The notes under the pieces: generated by a model
Databases searched by the model: none
What the model was told of the DNA's origin: nothing
The model's input: the letters and a program-made list of their open reading frames with translations, nothing else
Made by a program: the position numbers and the translations under genes
NCBI GenBank assembly: GCA_963932145.1
Contig: OZ010588.1
Span: 101,615,512-101,679,511, forward strand
Reading direction: 5' to 3'
Origin: Acanthosepion lycidas
Lineage: Eukaryota; Mollusca; Cephalopoda; Sepiida; Sepiidae
DNA length: 64,000 nt
Part shown: positions 49,201 through 61,300 of the stretch, one piece after another
How positions within the stretch are numbered: position 1 is the first letter of the stretch
How the letters are laid out: each line of letters begins with the position of its first letter

Positions 49201-51249
49201 ATGGCCGACGAAGCCAGTCGGTCTAATGTGAAGAAAGACCTGTTCGGTTCGGCGGCGAAAGCTGACCCGCCGGAGAAACCGACAAAGAAGCAGGCTAACA
49301 CTAGCCCAAGTTTGAAAAAAGGTGCTAGTGTCTCGAAAAAAGACACTGGCAAAAATGTAGAAGTGCCCAAGGAGGCACAAGTCAAGACCGCCGAGGAATT
49401 GCCCTCATGTTGGAAGTCCCCCCCAAGTTGTATCTTGAACATGGCGGATTTCTTGGATAAGGCGAAGGGGTACGCCCATCTTGTTAATAAAGATGGGTTT
49501 GTCGATATTGTCCAAGAACTCGATGTGTTCTCAAAAAGAATGGTGACTATTTTTGTGGTGGATAAGAAAACGAGAAAGATTTGTCGCTCCACAAAAGACA
49601 CAGTGATTAAATCACTTTTGTCCCTGGGGATAAAACCCCAAAGAGTAATAAAGGGTAGAGGGTTCTTCATGTGGGACATTCTGCTGCCCACCCCAGAAGA
49701 TTGCCTGGCCATGGCCAAGAAAGAGCTAATTACGAAGGATTTTATCATCAGAACGGAGTATGAGGGCCGCAGGCGGACTAGGGTAGCCGTCTTTGAAGTT
49801 CCTCCTCAAATTTCGGGAGAGCTCCTGGCTGCATTTTTCTTGCAGTTCGGCCAAATTTTAGGGGCTCTCTCCGACAATTTGAACGGGGGATGGACTTTTG
49901 ACATAATGCTCGACCAGAAGGCCTTCAAGTCCGTCCCCAACTGTTTGGAGTATGGCGACCGGAAAATGCCGGTCATAGTGACCGGTAGAAGACCAACTTG
50001 CTGGAGGTGTGGAGAGACTGGTCACCTTTCCTCCTCCTGCCCAGGAAAGAAGGCCCCTGGAGTTCCGGTCGCTGGCGACCAAAATCCCCCCTTGGCCGAG
50101 AAGCTAAAATCCGCGGCGCCTGTAGTGGGCCTAGCTGCGAGGCGGACCGGTGAGGAAAATCCCCCGGTTGGGCATAGTCCCTCATTACCCCCGAAGCCGA
50201 CGCCTGCCACAAGTGTGGAGAAGGAGAAGGAGGAGGGGGAATGGCGCCTCGTAGTTAGAGGCAAGGGGAAGACCCAAACAGCGGTTCTTCAGTCCCAACA
50301 TGACACCAGGGACAATGTCACCTACAGCCCCATTCCCTCTACCAGCTCTGAGGGCGACGCCTCGGCGTCTTACGAATCCAAAGCAACCGAAGCGCAAAAA
50401 CTCAATGAACCGGGCTGGAGGAAGATTTTAGACATCAAAAAGCTAAAAGACAAACTGGATGAAACGCGGGCTAAAAAGCAAAAATCGCTGGGGGCACCGG
50501 GCCCCCTATCCTCTGCCCCGTCTTCCCCTTCTTCATCTAAAAAGTCTTTCTTAAAACCACCTCCGCCCAAATCTGCATCAAGCTCACCAGCAAAATCGCG
50601 TCATTCTTCTAAACCTTCGCCAGTGAGGACGCCTACCGGGTGGACACCATCTACCACCCCCAATGTCTCACCCATGTCAACTCCCATACATTCACCTCAA
50701 AAAAAAAGATTAAGAAGTCCAGACGCTCAATCCATTACTGACAAGAAAAAGAAAAAAATCAAACCACCATATCTCCCAGGGGAAGACGTCTGCCGCGTAC
50801 CCCGGGTCCAAGCAGAAAGGGTTTTTGGCCAAACACGCAACCCAAAAGATCTGAAGATTCTTTGGAATTTTAAAAAAGTAAATGGCCTAGATGTGGAGAA
50901 TCCGAACAACTTCCCTTCGGCCTCAAGAATCCTGACTGTTATTAGATCTGGCCCGGGTACGCGGGAGATTTGGGGCATGATAGAGGAGGCCCAGTCGTCG
51001 CTCAAAATGGTGCCCCCAGCTGCCTATCTTCTTGACCCCGAATCAAATGAATCTGACCAAAAGCTGAAAGGGAGGGTCCCAGTTTTTGTTCACCCATCCC
51101 TTTATAGAGCCCTCAAACTCACCTACCCCTCGGACATCGGCGGCTTGTCTCAAGACGATACCGTCGAAAATGAGATGGCGTCCGGATCTATGGGACGAGC
51201 TGTCGGTGTCCTCACCCCAGCCATGTTCTATCCTGAAGGACAACCCTAA
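49201..51249 (+). CDS. ORF1 protein of U7
   Basis: 682 residues, open. Leu214, block A. Private change Ser50 to Gly, which lies in the downstream arm of the first inverted repeat and keeps it as a G-U pair in RNA. Confidence 0.92.
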   Translation: MADEASRSNVKKDLFGSAAKADPPEKPTKKQANTSPSLKKGASVSKKDTGKNVEVPKEAQVKTAEELPSCWKSPPSCILNMADFLDKAKGYAHLVNKDGFVDIVQELDVFSKRMVTIFVVDKKTRKICRSTKDTVIKSLLSLGIKPQRVIKGRGFFMWDILLPTPEDCLAMAKKELITKDFIIRTEYEGRRRTRVAVFEVPPQISGELLAAFFLQFGQILGALSDNLNGGWTFDIMLDQKAFKSVPNCLEYGDRKMPVIVTGRRPTCWRCGETGHLSSSCPGKKAPGVPVAGDQNPPLAEKLKSAAPVVGLAARRTGEENPPVGHSPSLPPKPTPATSVEKEKEEGEWRLVVRGKGKTQTAVLQSQHDTRDNVTYSPIPSTSSEGDASASYESKATEAQKLNEPGWRKILDIKKLKDKLDETRAKKQKSLGAPGPLSSAPSSPSSSKKSFLKPPPPKSASSSPAKSRHSSKPSPVRTPTGWTPSTTPNVSPMSTPIHSPQKKRLRSPDAQSITDKKKKKIKPPYLPGEDVCRVPRVQAERVFGQTRNPKDLKILWNFKKVNGLDVENPNNFPSASRILTVIRSGPGTREIWGMIEEAQSSLKMVPPAAYLLDPESNESDQKLKGRVPVFVHPSLYRALKLTYPSDIGGLSQDDTVENEMASGSMGRAVGVLTPAMFYPEGQP

Positions 51250-51260
51250 TCGGCTTGACA

Positions 51261-54200
51261 ATGGCTCTCTGGTTAGCTAGTTTAAATGTCCGGGGCGTGA
51301 GGTCCGAGTCTCGCAGGGCGAGGCTCACTCGTGATCTTCAGCGCCTCGGGGTGAATGTATGTTGTTTACAAGAGACCCGTTTTTCTTCTCATGATCGTGA
51401 GGACATACTGTCTAAGGGGTTCGCCGTTTATTCAGCCTGTTTTGATGGTCGTTCGAGGGGTGTCTCTTGGCTAGTGAGCAAGTCTTTGAAGGCTGCTTGT
51501 ACCCTTGTCTTCGCGGATCCGGCGGGCAGACTTTGCGTGCTGGATGTTACCATAAAGGATAAGGTTCTACGTCTCATTGGGGTTTATGCGCCCAATAGCC
51601 ATTCCGAGCGGCCTGCTTTGTTTCGGCAGATCGCGCCTTTCTTGACGACGTCTCGTCGGGTAGTTTTAGCGGGGGATTGGAATGCCGTCCTTGACCCCGA
51701 TATAGATCGGATAGGGCATAAACAAGGTACTAACAACCCGGATGTGAAACCATTTCGGGACTTTATCGATGAGTTTGATCTTGTCGATAAGTTCCGGAAT
51801 GAACACCCTCGGGAGGTAGCATGGACTTGGACAAATAGTGGCAACTCGGCTCCGGGGACGCTTGCGAGCTACCTGGACCGGGTCTTAGTTAGGAGAGTCG
51901 ATGTAGGGCTCTTAGGCTGTCCAAGTTTCCATTATATAGTTTATACGGATCATAGGCTTGTCCGGGTCCGTGTAAACTTAGATAAGCCTAAGGTTAGATT
52001 GGCTGGTTACTGGAAATTGAACTGTTCCCTTTTTGGTGATCAGGGTTTCCGGGACCAGCTTTTACTAATGATCCAAAGGGAATTGACGGGTGCGGTTGTG
52101 GGAAATGCCTGGTGGGGCAAATTAAAATCTCATATTCGAACGTTTGCTGCCGATTTTAGTCGTCGACTCAATCTAGATAGATTAGCGGCGCAAACTGCTT
52201 TAGAAGATAAAGTCGATCGGGCAGTGAAATCCCGTGTTAGTGGGGACATAGCCTTAGCTAAGGCAGAGTTGTCCTCCTTGCTTATCAAGAAGGATCAAGC
52301 TCTGGTAGTTAGGGCTAGGTTAAAAAGAATGTCTTCTGAGGCAACGAATATGGCCGCTGAACTGCGTGCAGAGGAAAATCGAAGCGCGTCTAAGCGACAT
52401 ATCGCATGCGTCACGTTGCCGGATAAGCGGACCGTGACTACAAACGCGGGCATATGTGAGGTGTTTCGGGACTACTTTCAGGATCTTTTCACCAGGGAGC
52501 CCGGTCTGAGCTCTGCTCAGTTCGACGCCTATTTAGCTGACTTTCCCTGCCTTTCGGCAGCTGAAGCGGCTAGGTGCGAGGGTCCCATTACAGAGTCGGA
52601 GATCTGGGAAGCGCTGAAGCAGGTTGGCCTGGATAAGTCTCCGGGATTAGATGGTCTTCCCTACGAAGTGTACTTGAGGTTGTCGCACGTTTTTGTTCCT
52701 TTGCTGGAACTGATTTACAACCACTGGATGAAGCAGGGGTCTTTACCCCAACGCTTCACCAGGGGTGTGATCAAGTTGCTGCGTAAGGACAAGGGCGGTG
52801 GGGATGGGTTAGGGAACTTTCGCCCTTTAACGATGTTAAACACTGACTTAAAGATTTTGGCGAAGATCTTAGCCAACCGTTTGCAGCTTGTCCTGTCTAG
52901 TCTGATTGGCCCCGAACAGACTTGTGCTGTGAAGGGCAGGACTATTCAGGATAACCTTCACATGGTACGCTTGATCTTAGAAAAAGTCGACAGTGAAGCC
53001 GCGCTGATCAATTTAGATCAGTCCAAGGCCTTCGATAGGGTTGACCATCGATTTCTGGAGGCTGTCCTTTCGGCTGCCGGTTTCAGAGCCGACTTTCGCT
53101 CCTGGATCCGACTTTTGTATGCGACCCCCGGTGCGCTGGTGGAAGTGAATGGCGTAAGATCGAAGCCTTTCGTATTGTCTCGCTCCATTCGTCAAGGTTG
53201 TCCGCTCTCGCCTCTGCTTTACGTTCTTGCGTTGGAACCATTCCTTCGCAAGTTGAAGGCAAATCCGGTCCTGCGCGGAATTTCCCTGCCTGGGGCTTCC
53301 ACCTCAGCCAGGTATTCTGCCTATGCTGACGACGTTTCGGTTCTGGTGTCGAGCAGAGCCGAGATTAACGAAGTCAGCAAAGAGATCAGTGGGTATGAGA
53401 TGGTGACAGGGGCCAAGATCAACCGCGATAAGTCTGTGGGCTTGCGGTTGGGTGCGTGGAAGGGAGTTTCTCTTCCCGGACCTTTCCTCTGGACGGATGG
53501 GCCGATCAAGATACTCGGCGTCTGGTTCGGTCCTGATCTCCAGTTGGAAATGAATTGGTCGGAGGTGCAGGGGAAGGCCGAGATCGCGGTTAAACTGTGG
53601 TCTCGGAGGAGACTTTCCCTGAAGGGAAGGGCGGAGGTATGTGTTTCACACATATATCCTATACTCCTTTACCGACTTTCTGTGCTTCCGCTCCCGTATG
53701 CCAGACTAATGTCATTAGTCCGGACCTTGTTCTCCTTTTTGTGGAGAGACAAGGCCCCTATGGTAACTCGCGAGATCTGTTGCCTTCATCCCTCTGAGGG
53801 CGGTCTGGGTATGCCTAGCATTGAGATTCGTCAATATATGCTTCGCATTACCTTTCTAGACCGAATGTGTCGCGGATTGGATGAGGTGGGCACCTTTTGG
53901 AAAGAAGATGTCCGAAAACATTTCCCATCCCTGAGAAGTGTGCACTCGTGCGAGGAGGAGGCCGGCCGTAGACCTCGTGCCGAGTGTGCCTTCTACCGCG
54001 AATGTCGTAGTGCTTTGAAGCTCCTTTTACGGACGTCGGATGGCCTCTCCGACGCCCAGGCGTTGTCTCGTAAGGCATTGTATCGATTGTTAGTTAGGGG
54101 GTCCGTTCAAGATGATCTGATCGACGAGCTCGGTCTTACGAAGCAGGAGGCTCGCTCGATGTGGCCTTGGGCGCCTGGGTTGAAATGTCTCAATAACGAT

Positions 54201-54719
54201 GAGGCATCACTCACCTGGCTGATGATTCGTGAGGCCCTCTGGGTCGGCAAGAGACTCTGTTCAGCAGGTTTGGAGAAATATCCAAACTGTCGTCGCTGCA
54301 CTGGGGAAGTCGAGACCATTGGTCACGCCTTTTTTCAGTGCAAGACGGTAGTGCCGTTGTGCAAGTTTGTTGAAGGCCTCATGGTTCGCATGCTGCAGGG
54401 AAAGTTCTTTGTCCTGGAAGCCAGTTCTGTTTGTAGCAATGTGGTGTCGCAATTGACGAAGGCTGAACACTATGTGTTCTGTTGCTTACTAGGGATTATG
54501 AGAGTCGTGATTTGGACGACGCGTCAGAAGGGATTCCATGAGGGCGAGAAGTTCACCTCTTCCCAACTGATCTTGTACTTTAAGCATCAGCTTAAAGTCA
54601 AGATTAGGACGGAAAGGCGGCGGCTCACCTCATCGGAATTTGGCAAAAGGTGGGTGAATCTTGCGCGAATGTGTAGAGTGAAAGGGGCTGACCTAGAGTG
54701 GCACTTGGACGTCGGTTAG
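51261..54719 (+). CDS. ORF2 protein of U7
   Basis: 1152 residues, open; the protein looks identical to those of U0 and U1, so this sequence is the best candidate for the active form of the A lineage. Confidence 0.95.
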   Translation: MALWLASLNVRGVRSESRRARLTRDLQRLGVNVCCLQETRFSSHDREDILSKGFAVYSACFDGRSRGVSWLVSKSLKAACTLVFADPAGRLCVLDVTIKDKVLRLIGVYAPNSHSERPALFRQIAPFLTTSRRVVLAGDWNAVLDPDIDRIGHKQGTNNPDVKPFRDFIDEFDLVDKFRNEHPREVAWTWTNSGNSAPGTLASYLDRVLVRRVDVGLLGCPSFHYIVYTDHRLVRVRVNLDKPKVRLAGYWKLNCSLFGDQGFRDQLLLMIQRELTGAVVGNAWWGKLKSHIRTFAADFSRRLNLDRLAAQTALEDKVDRAVKSRVSGDIALAKAELSSLLIKKDQALVVRARLKRMSSEATNMAAELRAEENRSASKRHIACVTLPDKRTVTTNAGICEVFRDYFQDLFTREPGLSSAQFDAYLADFPCLSAAEAARCEGPITESEIWEALKQVGLDKSPGLDGLPYEVYLRLSHVFVPLLELIYNHWMKQGSLPQRFTRGVIKLLRKDKGGGDGLGNFRPLTMLNTDLKILAKILANRLQLVLSSLIGPEQTCAVKGRTIQDNLHMVRLILEKVDSEAALINLDQSKAFDRVDHRFLEAVLSAAGFRADFRSWIRLLYATPGALVEVNGVRSKPFVLSRSIRQGCPLSPLLYVLALEPFLRKLKANPVLRGISLPGASTSARYSAYADDVSVLVSSRAEINEVSKEISGYEMVTGAKINRDKSVGLRLGAWKGVSLPGPFLWTDGPIKILGVWFGPDLQLEMNWSEVQGKAEIAVKLWSRRRLSLKGRAEVCVSHIYPILLYRLSVLPLPYARLMSLVRTLFSFLWRDKAPMVTREICCLHPSEGGLGMPSIEIRQYMLRITFLDRMCRGLDEVGTFWKEDVRKHFPSLRSVHSCEEEAGRRPRAECAFYRECRSALKLLLRTSDGLSDAQALSRKALYRLLVRGSVQDDLIDELGLTKQEARSMWPWAPGLKCLNNDEASLTWLMIREALWVGKRLCSAGLEKYPNCRRCTGEVETIGHAFFQCKTVVPLCKFVEGLMVRMLQGKFFVLEASSVCSNVVSQLTKAEHYVFCCLLGIMRVVIWTTRQKGFHEGEKFTSSQLILYFKHQLKVKIRTERRRLTSSEFGKRWVNLARMCRVKGADLEWHLDVG

Positions 54720-55477
54720 GTACAGGATTTGTCCTAACAGGGTTGAACATAGGCAACCCACCCTGATTTTAGGTTAGACTAGGTTTTTGAATTTGAATCT
54801 TTAGTTTTCCCTTTTTTCTAGTAAACTTAGCTAGGGTATGCATGCGCATTGGCCCCTTTTATTTCTGTCCCTATTTTTTCTTTCGTTTAATTCCCCATCC
54901 CCTCCCTCGTTAGGTGGTCAGTGATTTCAGTTCTCTGGTGGATGCGGGGCGACTTTCGTTTCGTGTGTGTGCTTTTTCGTATTTGTTGTTGTGTATGAAT
55001 GTGTGAGTGTCTGTGTGAATGCTTGGAGGAATGAATGTTTTTTCTTATTTTTCTCAGCCCCGCATTGATTTCGTCTAGTTAACTGATTTTGCTGCCACAT
55101 TTATGGTTTGTGGGGGGTTTTATTACTAACACAGTTTTGTTTAGTTTTATTGTAAATAATTTAAAAGTCATATTGTACATAATCATTTGGGGTTCTTTTT
55201 AAAAAAATTGTTATTTTATGACCCTCCCCCCACGAACAATATTTGTACATAAGGGGACTAGTTAGGACTTCATGGAGAATTCGAGGCGTTATGGTGGACG
55301 TGGTAAGAAAGGTAGGAGTGAATGTGTTGTTTTGGTGATTGGAATATTGTTGGTTTGTTTGGGTCCGTGTCTGGGACTAGCTAAGTTTAGATTTAAGACA
55401 GAAGAAGACCGTCATTCCCCATCCCCCCTTTTAGGCCTTGTGCCACATTTTATACATTAAACTGTATAAATAAATAT
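54720..55477 (+). other. 3' UTR of U7
   Basis: 758 bp, same version as U1, U6 and U8. Small frame 55272-55460; TATA/AATAAA motif from 55465. Confidence 0.8.
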
Positions 55478-56273
55478 CTTTACACGCTGTCTCCGAGTTA
55501 CGTTATCCGTCTTTTTGTGACCAGTGTTTTTGAATTTGTATAATTGTCATTTTTTTTGTGTTGCACAGCGACGAATTTGATTTTTTTTTTGGCCACGAGG
55601 AATTGTTTGGCGACCTTTTGTGGAATCAACGATAAATTTTGAACACACCAAGACATTTTGCTAAGTTTTAATTTTTTTATTATTCCATTTCTTTTGTTTG
55701 TTTTTATTTTTTGGGGGCTTCGGCCCACATAATTTTTTATTTTTTGTATTTTTTTTGTTGTTAAAAAAATAAGTACATTTAAGAAAAAAAAAAGAAAAAG
55801 AAAGCTTTATTTTTTATTTCGTTTTTTATTTTACCCACTTTCATTTTATTAGCGACTTCGGTCGCATTCTTTTCTTTTTGATTTGACTAGTTTGTTTTTC
55901 TTGTTTTTAGTTTATTTTCTTTAGCGGCTTCGGCCGCAAACTTTTATTTTTTTCTTCTGGTTACAAACCAGACTTTTTCTTTTTGTACAGTTTAATTGAA
56001 TTTTTTGAAAAAAAGAAAGGAGTTTTTGTTTTTTCTTTTATTTTCGGCAGGCTTTGAGCGCCATCTTTATTTTTTTTATTTCTTTCTGTTTGTACAAGTT
56101 TGTTCATTTTATTTATTTTTGTCTCATTTGCCATTTTATTTACTGGTTCATCCAGGCTTTTTCTTTATTTGTTTAATTTTTTTTTTTTTTTTTTTTTTTT
56201 TTTCCCCAACTCCTTTCCACGGAAAAAAACAAAAAATTGAACCCGCGTTTGGAAGTCTCTACACCAATACACC
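55478..56273 (+). promoter_or_regulatory. 5' UTR of U8
   Basis: 796 bp; new leader version as in U7, 27-T run at 56177-56203, hairpin cluster at 55715-55972. Confidence 0.75.
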
Positions 56274-58322
56274 ATGGCCGACGAAGCCAGTCGGTCTAAT
56301 GTGAAGAAAGACCTGTTCGGTTCGGCGGCGAAAGCTGACCCGCCGGAGAAACCGACAAAGAAGCAGGCTAACACTAGCCCAAGTTTGAAAAAAGGTGCTA
56401 GTGTCTCGAAAAAAGACACTAGCAAAAATGTAGAAGTGCCCAAGGAGGCACAAGTCAAGACCGCCGAGGAATTGCCCTCATGTTGGAAGTCCCCCCCAAG
56501 TTGTATCTTGAACATGGCGGATTTCTTGGATAAGGCGAAGGGGTACGCCCATCTTGTTAATAAAGATGGGTTTGTCGATATTGTCCAAGAACTCGATGTG
56601 TTCTCAAAAAGAATGGTGACTATTTTTGTGGTGGATAAGAAAACGAGAAAGATTTGTCGCTCCACAAAAGACACAGTGATTAAATCACTTTTGTCCCTGG
56701 GGATAAAACCCCAAAGAGTAATAAAGGGTAGAGGGTTCTTCATGTGGGACATTCTGCTGCCCACCCCAGAAGATTGCCTGGCCATGGCCAAGAAAGAGCT
56801 AATTACGAAGGATTTTATCATCAGAACGGAGTATGAGGGCCGCAGGCGGACTAGGGTAGCCGTCTTTGAAGTTCCTCCTCAAATTTCGGGAGAGCTCCTG
56901 GCTGCATTTTTCTTGCAGTTCGGCCAAATTTTAGGGGCTCTCTCCGACAATTTGAACGGGGGATGGACTTTTGACATAATGCTCGACCAGAAGGCCTTCA
57001 AGTCCGTCCCCAACTGTTTGGAGTATGGCGACCGGAAAATGCCGGTCATAGTGACCGGTAGAAGACCAACTTGCTGGAGGTGTGGAGAGACTGGTCACCT
57101 TTCCTCCTCCTGCCCAGGAAAGAAGGCCCCTGGAGTTCCGGTCGCTGGCGACCAAAATCCCCCCTTGGCCGAGAAGCTAAAATCCGCGGCGCCTGTAGTG
57201 GGCCTAGCTGCGAGGCGGACCGGTGAGGAAAATCCCCCGGTTGGGCATAGTCCCTCATTACCCCCGAAGCCGACGCCTGCCACAAGTGTGGAGAAGGAGA
57301 AGGAGGAGGGGGAATGGCGCCTCGTAGTTAGAGGCAAGGGGAAGACCCAAACAGCGGTTCTTCAGTCCCAACATGACACCAGGGACAATGTCACCTACAG
57401 CCCCATTCCCTCTACCAGCTCTGAGGGCGACGCCTCGGCGTCTTACGAATCCAAAGCAACCGAAGCGCAAAAACTCAATGAACCGGGCTGGAGGAAGATT
57501 TTAGACATCAAAAAGCTAAAAGACAAACTGGATGAAACGCGGGCTAAAAAGCAAAAATCGCTGGGGGCACCGGGCCCCCTATCCTCTGCCCCGTCTTCCC
57601 CTTCTTCATCTAAAAAGTCTTTCTTAAAACCACCTCCGCCCAAATCTGCATCAAGCTCACCAGCAAAATCGCGTCATTCTTCTAAACCTTCGCCAGTGAG
57701 GACGCCTACCGGGTGGACACCATCTACCACCCCCAATGTCTCACCCATGTCAACTCCCATACATTCACCTCAAAAAAAAAGATTAAGAAGTCCAGACGCT
57801 CAATCCATTACTGACAAGAAAAAGAAAAAAATCAAACCACCATATCTCCCAGGGGAAGACGTCTGCCGCGTACCCCGGGTCCAAGCAGAAAGGGTTTTTG
57901 GCCAAACACGCAACCCAAAAGATCTGAAGATTCTTTGGAATTTTAAAAAAGTAAATGGCCTAGATGTGGAGAATCCGAACAACTTCCCTTCGGCCTCAAG
58001 AATCCTGACTGTTATTAGATCTGGCCCGGGTACGCGGGAGATTTGGGGCATGATAGAGGAGGCCCAGTCGTCGCTCAAAATGGTGCCCCCAGCTGCCTAT
58101 CTTCTTGACCCCGAATCAAATGAATCTGACCAAAAGCTGAAAGGGAGGGTCCCAGTTTTTGTTCACCCATCCCTTTATAGAGCCCTCAAACTCACCTACC
58201 CCTCGGACATCGGCGGCTTGTCTCAAGACGATACCGTCGAAAATGAGATGGCGTCCGGATCTATGGGACGAGCTGTCGGTGTCCTCACCCCAGCCATGTT
58301 CTATCCTGAAGGACAACCCTAA
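56274..58322 (+). CDS. ORF1 protein of U8
   Basis: 682 residues, open. Leu214, block A, Ser50. It differs from the U1 protein only by Leu214 as far as I can see. Confidence 0.92.
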   Translation: MADEASRSNVKKDLFGSAAKADPPEKPTKKQANTSPSLKKGASVSKKDTSKNVEVPKEAQVKTAEELPSCWKSPPSCILNMADFLDKAKGYAHLVNKDGFVDIVQELDVFSKRMVTIFVVDKKTRKICRSTKDTVIKSLLSLGIKPQRVIKGRGFFMWDILLPTPEDCLAMAKKELITKDFIIRTEYEGRRRTRVAVFEVPPQISGELLAAFFLQFGQILGALSDNLNGGWTFDIMLDQKAFKSVPNCLEYGDRKMPVIVTGRRPTCWRCGETGHLSSSCPGKKAPGVPVAGDQNPPLAEKLKSAAPVVGLAARRTGEENPPVGHSPSLPPKPTPATSVEKEKEEGEWRLVVRGKGKTQTAVLQSQHDTRDNVTYSPIPSTSSEGDASASYESKATEAQKLNEPGWRKILDIKKLKDKLDETRAKKQKSLGAPGPLSSAPSSPSSSKKSFLKPPPPKSASSSPAKSRHSSKPSPVRTPTGWTPSTTPNVSPMSTPIHSPQKKRLRSPDAQSITDKKKKKIKPPYLPGEDVCRVPRVQAERVFGQTRNPKDLKILWNFKKVNGLDVENPNNFPSASRILTVIRSGPGTREIWGMIEEAQSSLKMVPPAAYLLDPESNESDQKLKGRVPVFVHPSLYRALKLTYPSDIGGLSQDDTVENEMASGSMGRAVGVLTPAMFYPEGQP

Positions 58323-58333
58323 TCGGCTTGACA

Positions 58334-61300
58334 ATGGCTCTCTGGTTAGCTAGTTTAAATGTCCGGGGCGTGAGGTCCGAGTCTCGCAGGGCGAGGCTCA
58401 CTCGTGATCTTCAGCGCCTCGGGGTGAATGTATGTTGTTTACAAGAGACCCGTTTTTCTTCTCATGATCGTGAGGACATACTGTCTAAGGGGTTCGCCGT
58501 TTATTCAGCCTGTTTTGATGGTCGTTCGAGGGGTGTCTCTTGGCTAGTGAGCAAGTCTTTGAAGGCTGCTTGTACCCTTGTCTTCGCGGATCCGGCGGGC
58601 AGACTTTGCGTGCTGGATGTTACCATAAAGGATAAGGTTCTACGTCTCATTGGGGTTTATGCGCCCAATAGCCATTCCGAGCGGCCTGCTTTGTTTCGGC
58701 AGATCGCGCCTTTCTTGACGACGTCTCGTCGGGTAGTTTTAGCGGGGGATTGGAATGCCGTCCTTGACCCCGATATAGATCGGATAGGGCATAAACAAGG
58801 TACTAACAACCCGGATGTGAAACCATTTCGGGACTTTATCGATGAGTTTGATCTTGTCGATAAGTTCCGGAATGAACACCCTCGGGAGGTAGCATGGACT
58901 TGGACAAATAGTGGCAACTCGGCTCCGGGGACGCTTGCGAGCTACCTGGACCGGGTCTTAGTTAGGAGAGTCGATGTAGGGCTCTTAGGCTGTCCAAGTT
59001 TCCATTATATAGTTTATACGGATCATAGGCTTGTCCGGGTCCGTGTAAACTTAGATAAGCCTAAGGTTAGATTGGCTGGTTACTGGAAATTGAACTGTTC
59101 CCTTTTTGGTGATCAGGGTTTCCGGGACCAGCTTTTACTAATGATCCAAAGGGAATTGACGGGTGCGGTTGTGGGAAATGCCTGGTGGGGCAAATTAAAA
59201 TCTCATATTCGAACGTTTGCTGCCGATTTTAGTCGTCGACTCAATCTAGATAGATTAGCGGCGCAAACTGCTTTAGAAGATAAAGTCGATCGGGCAGTGA
59301 AATCCCGTGTTAGTGGGGACATAGCCTTAGCTAAGGCAGAGTTGTCCTCCTTGCTTATCAAGAAGGATCAAGCTCTGGTAGTTAGGGCTAGGTTAAAAAG
59401 AATGTCTTCTGAGGCAACGAATATGGCCGCTGAACTGCGTGCAGAGGAAAATCGAAGCGCGTCTAAGCGACATATCGCATGCGTCACGTTGCCGGATAAG
59501 CGGACCGTGACTACAAACGCGGGCATATGTGAGGTGTTTCGGGACTACTTTCAGGATCTTTTCACCAGGGAGCCCGGTCTGAGCTCTGCTCAGTTCGACG
59601 CCTATTTAGCTGACTTTCCCTGCCTTTCGGCAGCTGAAGCGGCTAGGTGCGAGGGTCCCATTACAGAGTCGGAGATCTGGGAAGCGCTGAAGCAGGTTGG
59701 CCTGGATAAGTCTCCGGGATTAGATGGTCTTCCCTACGAAGTGTACTTGAGGTTGTCGCACGTTTTTGTTCCTTTGCTGGAACTGATTTACAACCACTGG
59801 ATGAAGCAGGGGTCTTTACCCCAACGCTTCACCAGGGGTGTGATCAAGTTGCTGCGTAAGGACAAGGGCGGTGGGGATGGGTTAGGGAACTTTCGCCCTT
59901 TAACGATGTTAAACACTGACTTAAAGATTTTGGCGAAGATCTTAGCCAACCGTTTGCAGCTTGTCCTGTCTAGTCTGATTGGCCCCGAACAGACTTGTGC
60001 TGTGAAGGGCAGGACTATTCAGGATAACCTTCACATGGTACGCTTGATCTTAGAAAAAGTCGACAGTGAAGCCGCGCTGATCAATTTAGATCAGTCCAAG
60101 GCCTTCGATAGGGTTGACCATCGATTTCTGGAGGCTGTCCTTTCGGCTGCCGGTTTCAGAGCCGACTTTCGCTCCTGGATCCGACTTTTGTATGCGACCC
60201 CCGGTGCGCTGGTGGAAGTGAATGGCGTAAGATCGAAGCCTTTCGTATTGTCTCGCTCCATTCGTCAAGGTTGTACGCTCTCGCCTCTGCTTTACGTTCT
60301 TGCGTTGGAACCATTCCTTCGCAAGTTGAAGGCAAATCCGGTCCTGCGCGGAATTTCCCTGCCTGGGGCTTCCACCTCAGCCAGGTATTCTGCCTATGCT
60401 GACGACGTTTCGGTTCTGGTGTCGAGCAGAGCCGAGATTAACGAAGTCAGCAAAGAGATCAGTGGGTATGAGATGGTGACAGGGGCCAAGATCAACCGCG
60501 ATAAGTCTGTGGGCTTGCGGTTGGGTGCGTGGAAGGGAGTTTCTCTTCCCGGACCTTTCCTCTGGACGGATGGGCCGATCAAGATACTCGGCGTCTGGTT
60601 CGGTCCTGATCTCCAGTTGGAAATGAATTGGTCGGAGGTGCAGGGGAAGGCCGAGATCGCGGTTAAACTGTGGTCTCGGAGGAGACTTTCCCTGAAGGGA
60701 AGGGCGGAGGTATGTGTTTCACACATATATCCTATACTCCTTTACCGACTTTCTGTGCTTCCGCTCCCGTATGCCAGACTAATGTCATTAGTCCGGACCT
60801 TGTTCTCCTTTTTGTGGAGAGACAAGGCCCCTATGGTAACTCGCGAGATCTGTTGCCTTCATCCCTCTGAGGGCGGTCTGGGTATGCCTAGCATTGAGAT
60901 TCGTCAATATATGCTTCGCATTACCTTTCTAGACCGAATGTGTCGCGGATTGGATGAGGTGGGCACCTTTTGGAAAGAAGATGTCCGAAAACATTTCCCA
61001 TCCCTGAGAAGTGTGCACTCGTGCGAGGAGGAGGCCGGCCGTAGACCTCGTGCCGAGTGTGCCTTCTACCGCGAATGTCGTAGTGCTTTGAAGCTCCTTT
61101 TACGGACGTCGGATGGCCTCTCCGACGCCCAGGCGTTGTCTCGTAAGGCATTGTATCGATTGTTAGTTAGGGGGTCCGTTCAAGATGATCTGATCGACGA
61201 GCTCGGTCTTACGAAGCAGGAGGCTCGCTCGATGTGGCCTTGGGCGCCTGGGTTGAAATGTCTCAATAACGATGAGGCATCACTCACCTGGCTGATGATT

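Larger units (their letters stand above)
48404..55477 (+). mobile_element. LINE unit U7 (complete)
   Basis: 7074 bp, both ORFs open, N2 / block A / Asn703. From this unit on the leader just before ORF1 is a new version (see its 5' UTR). Confidence 0.93.
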
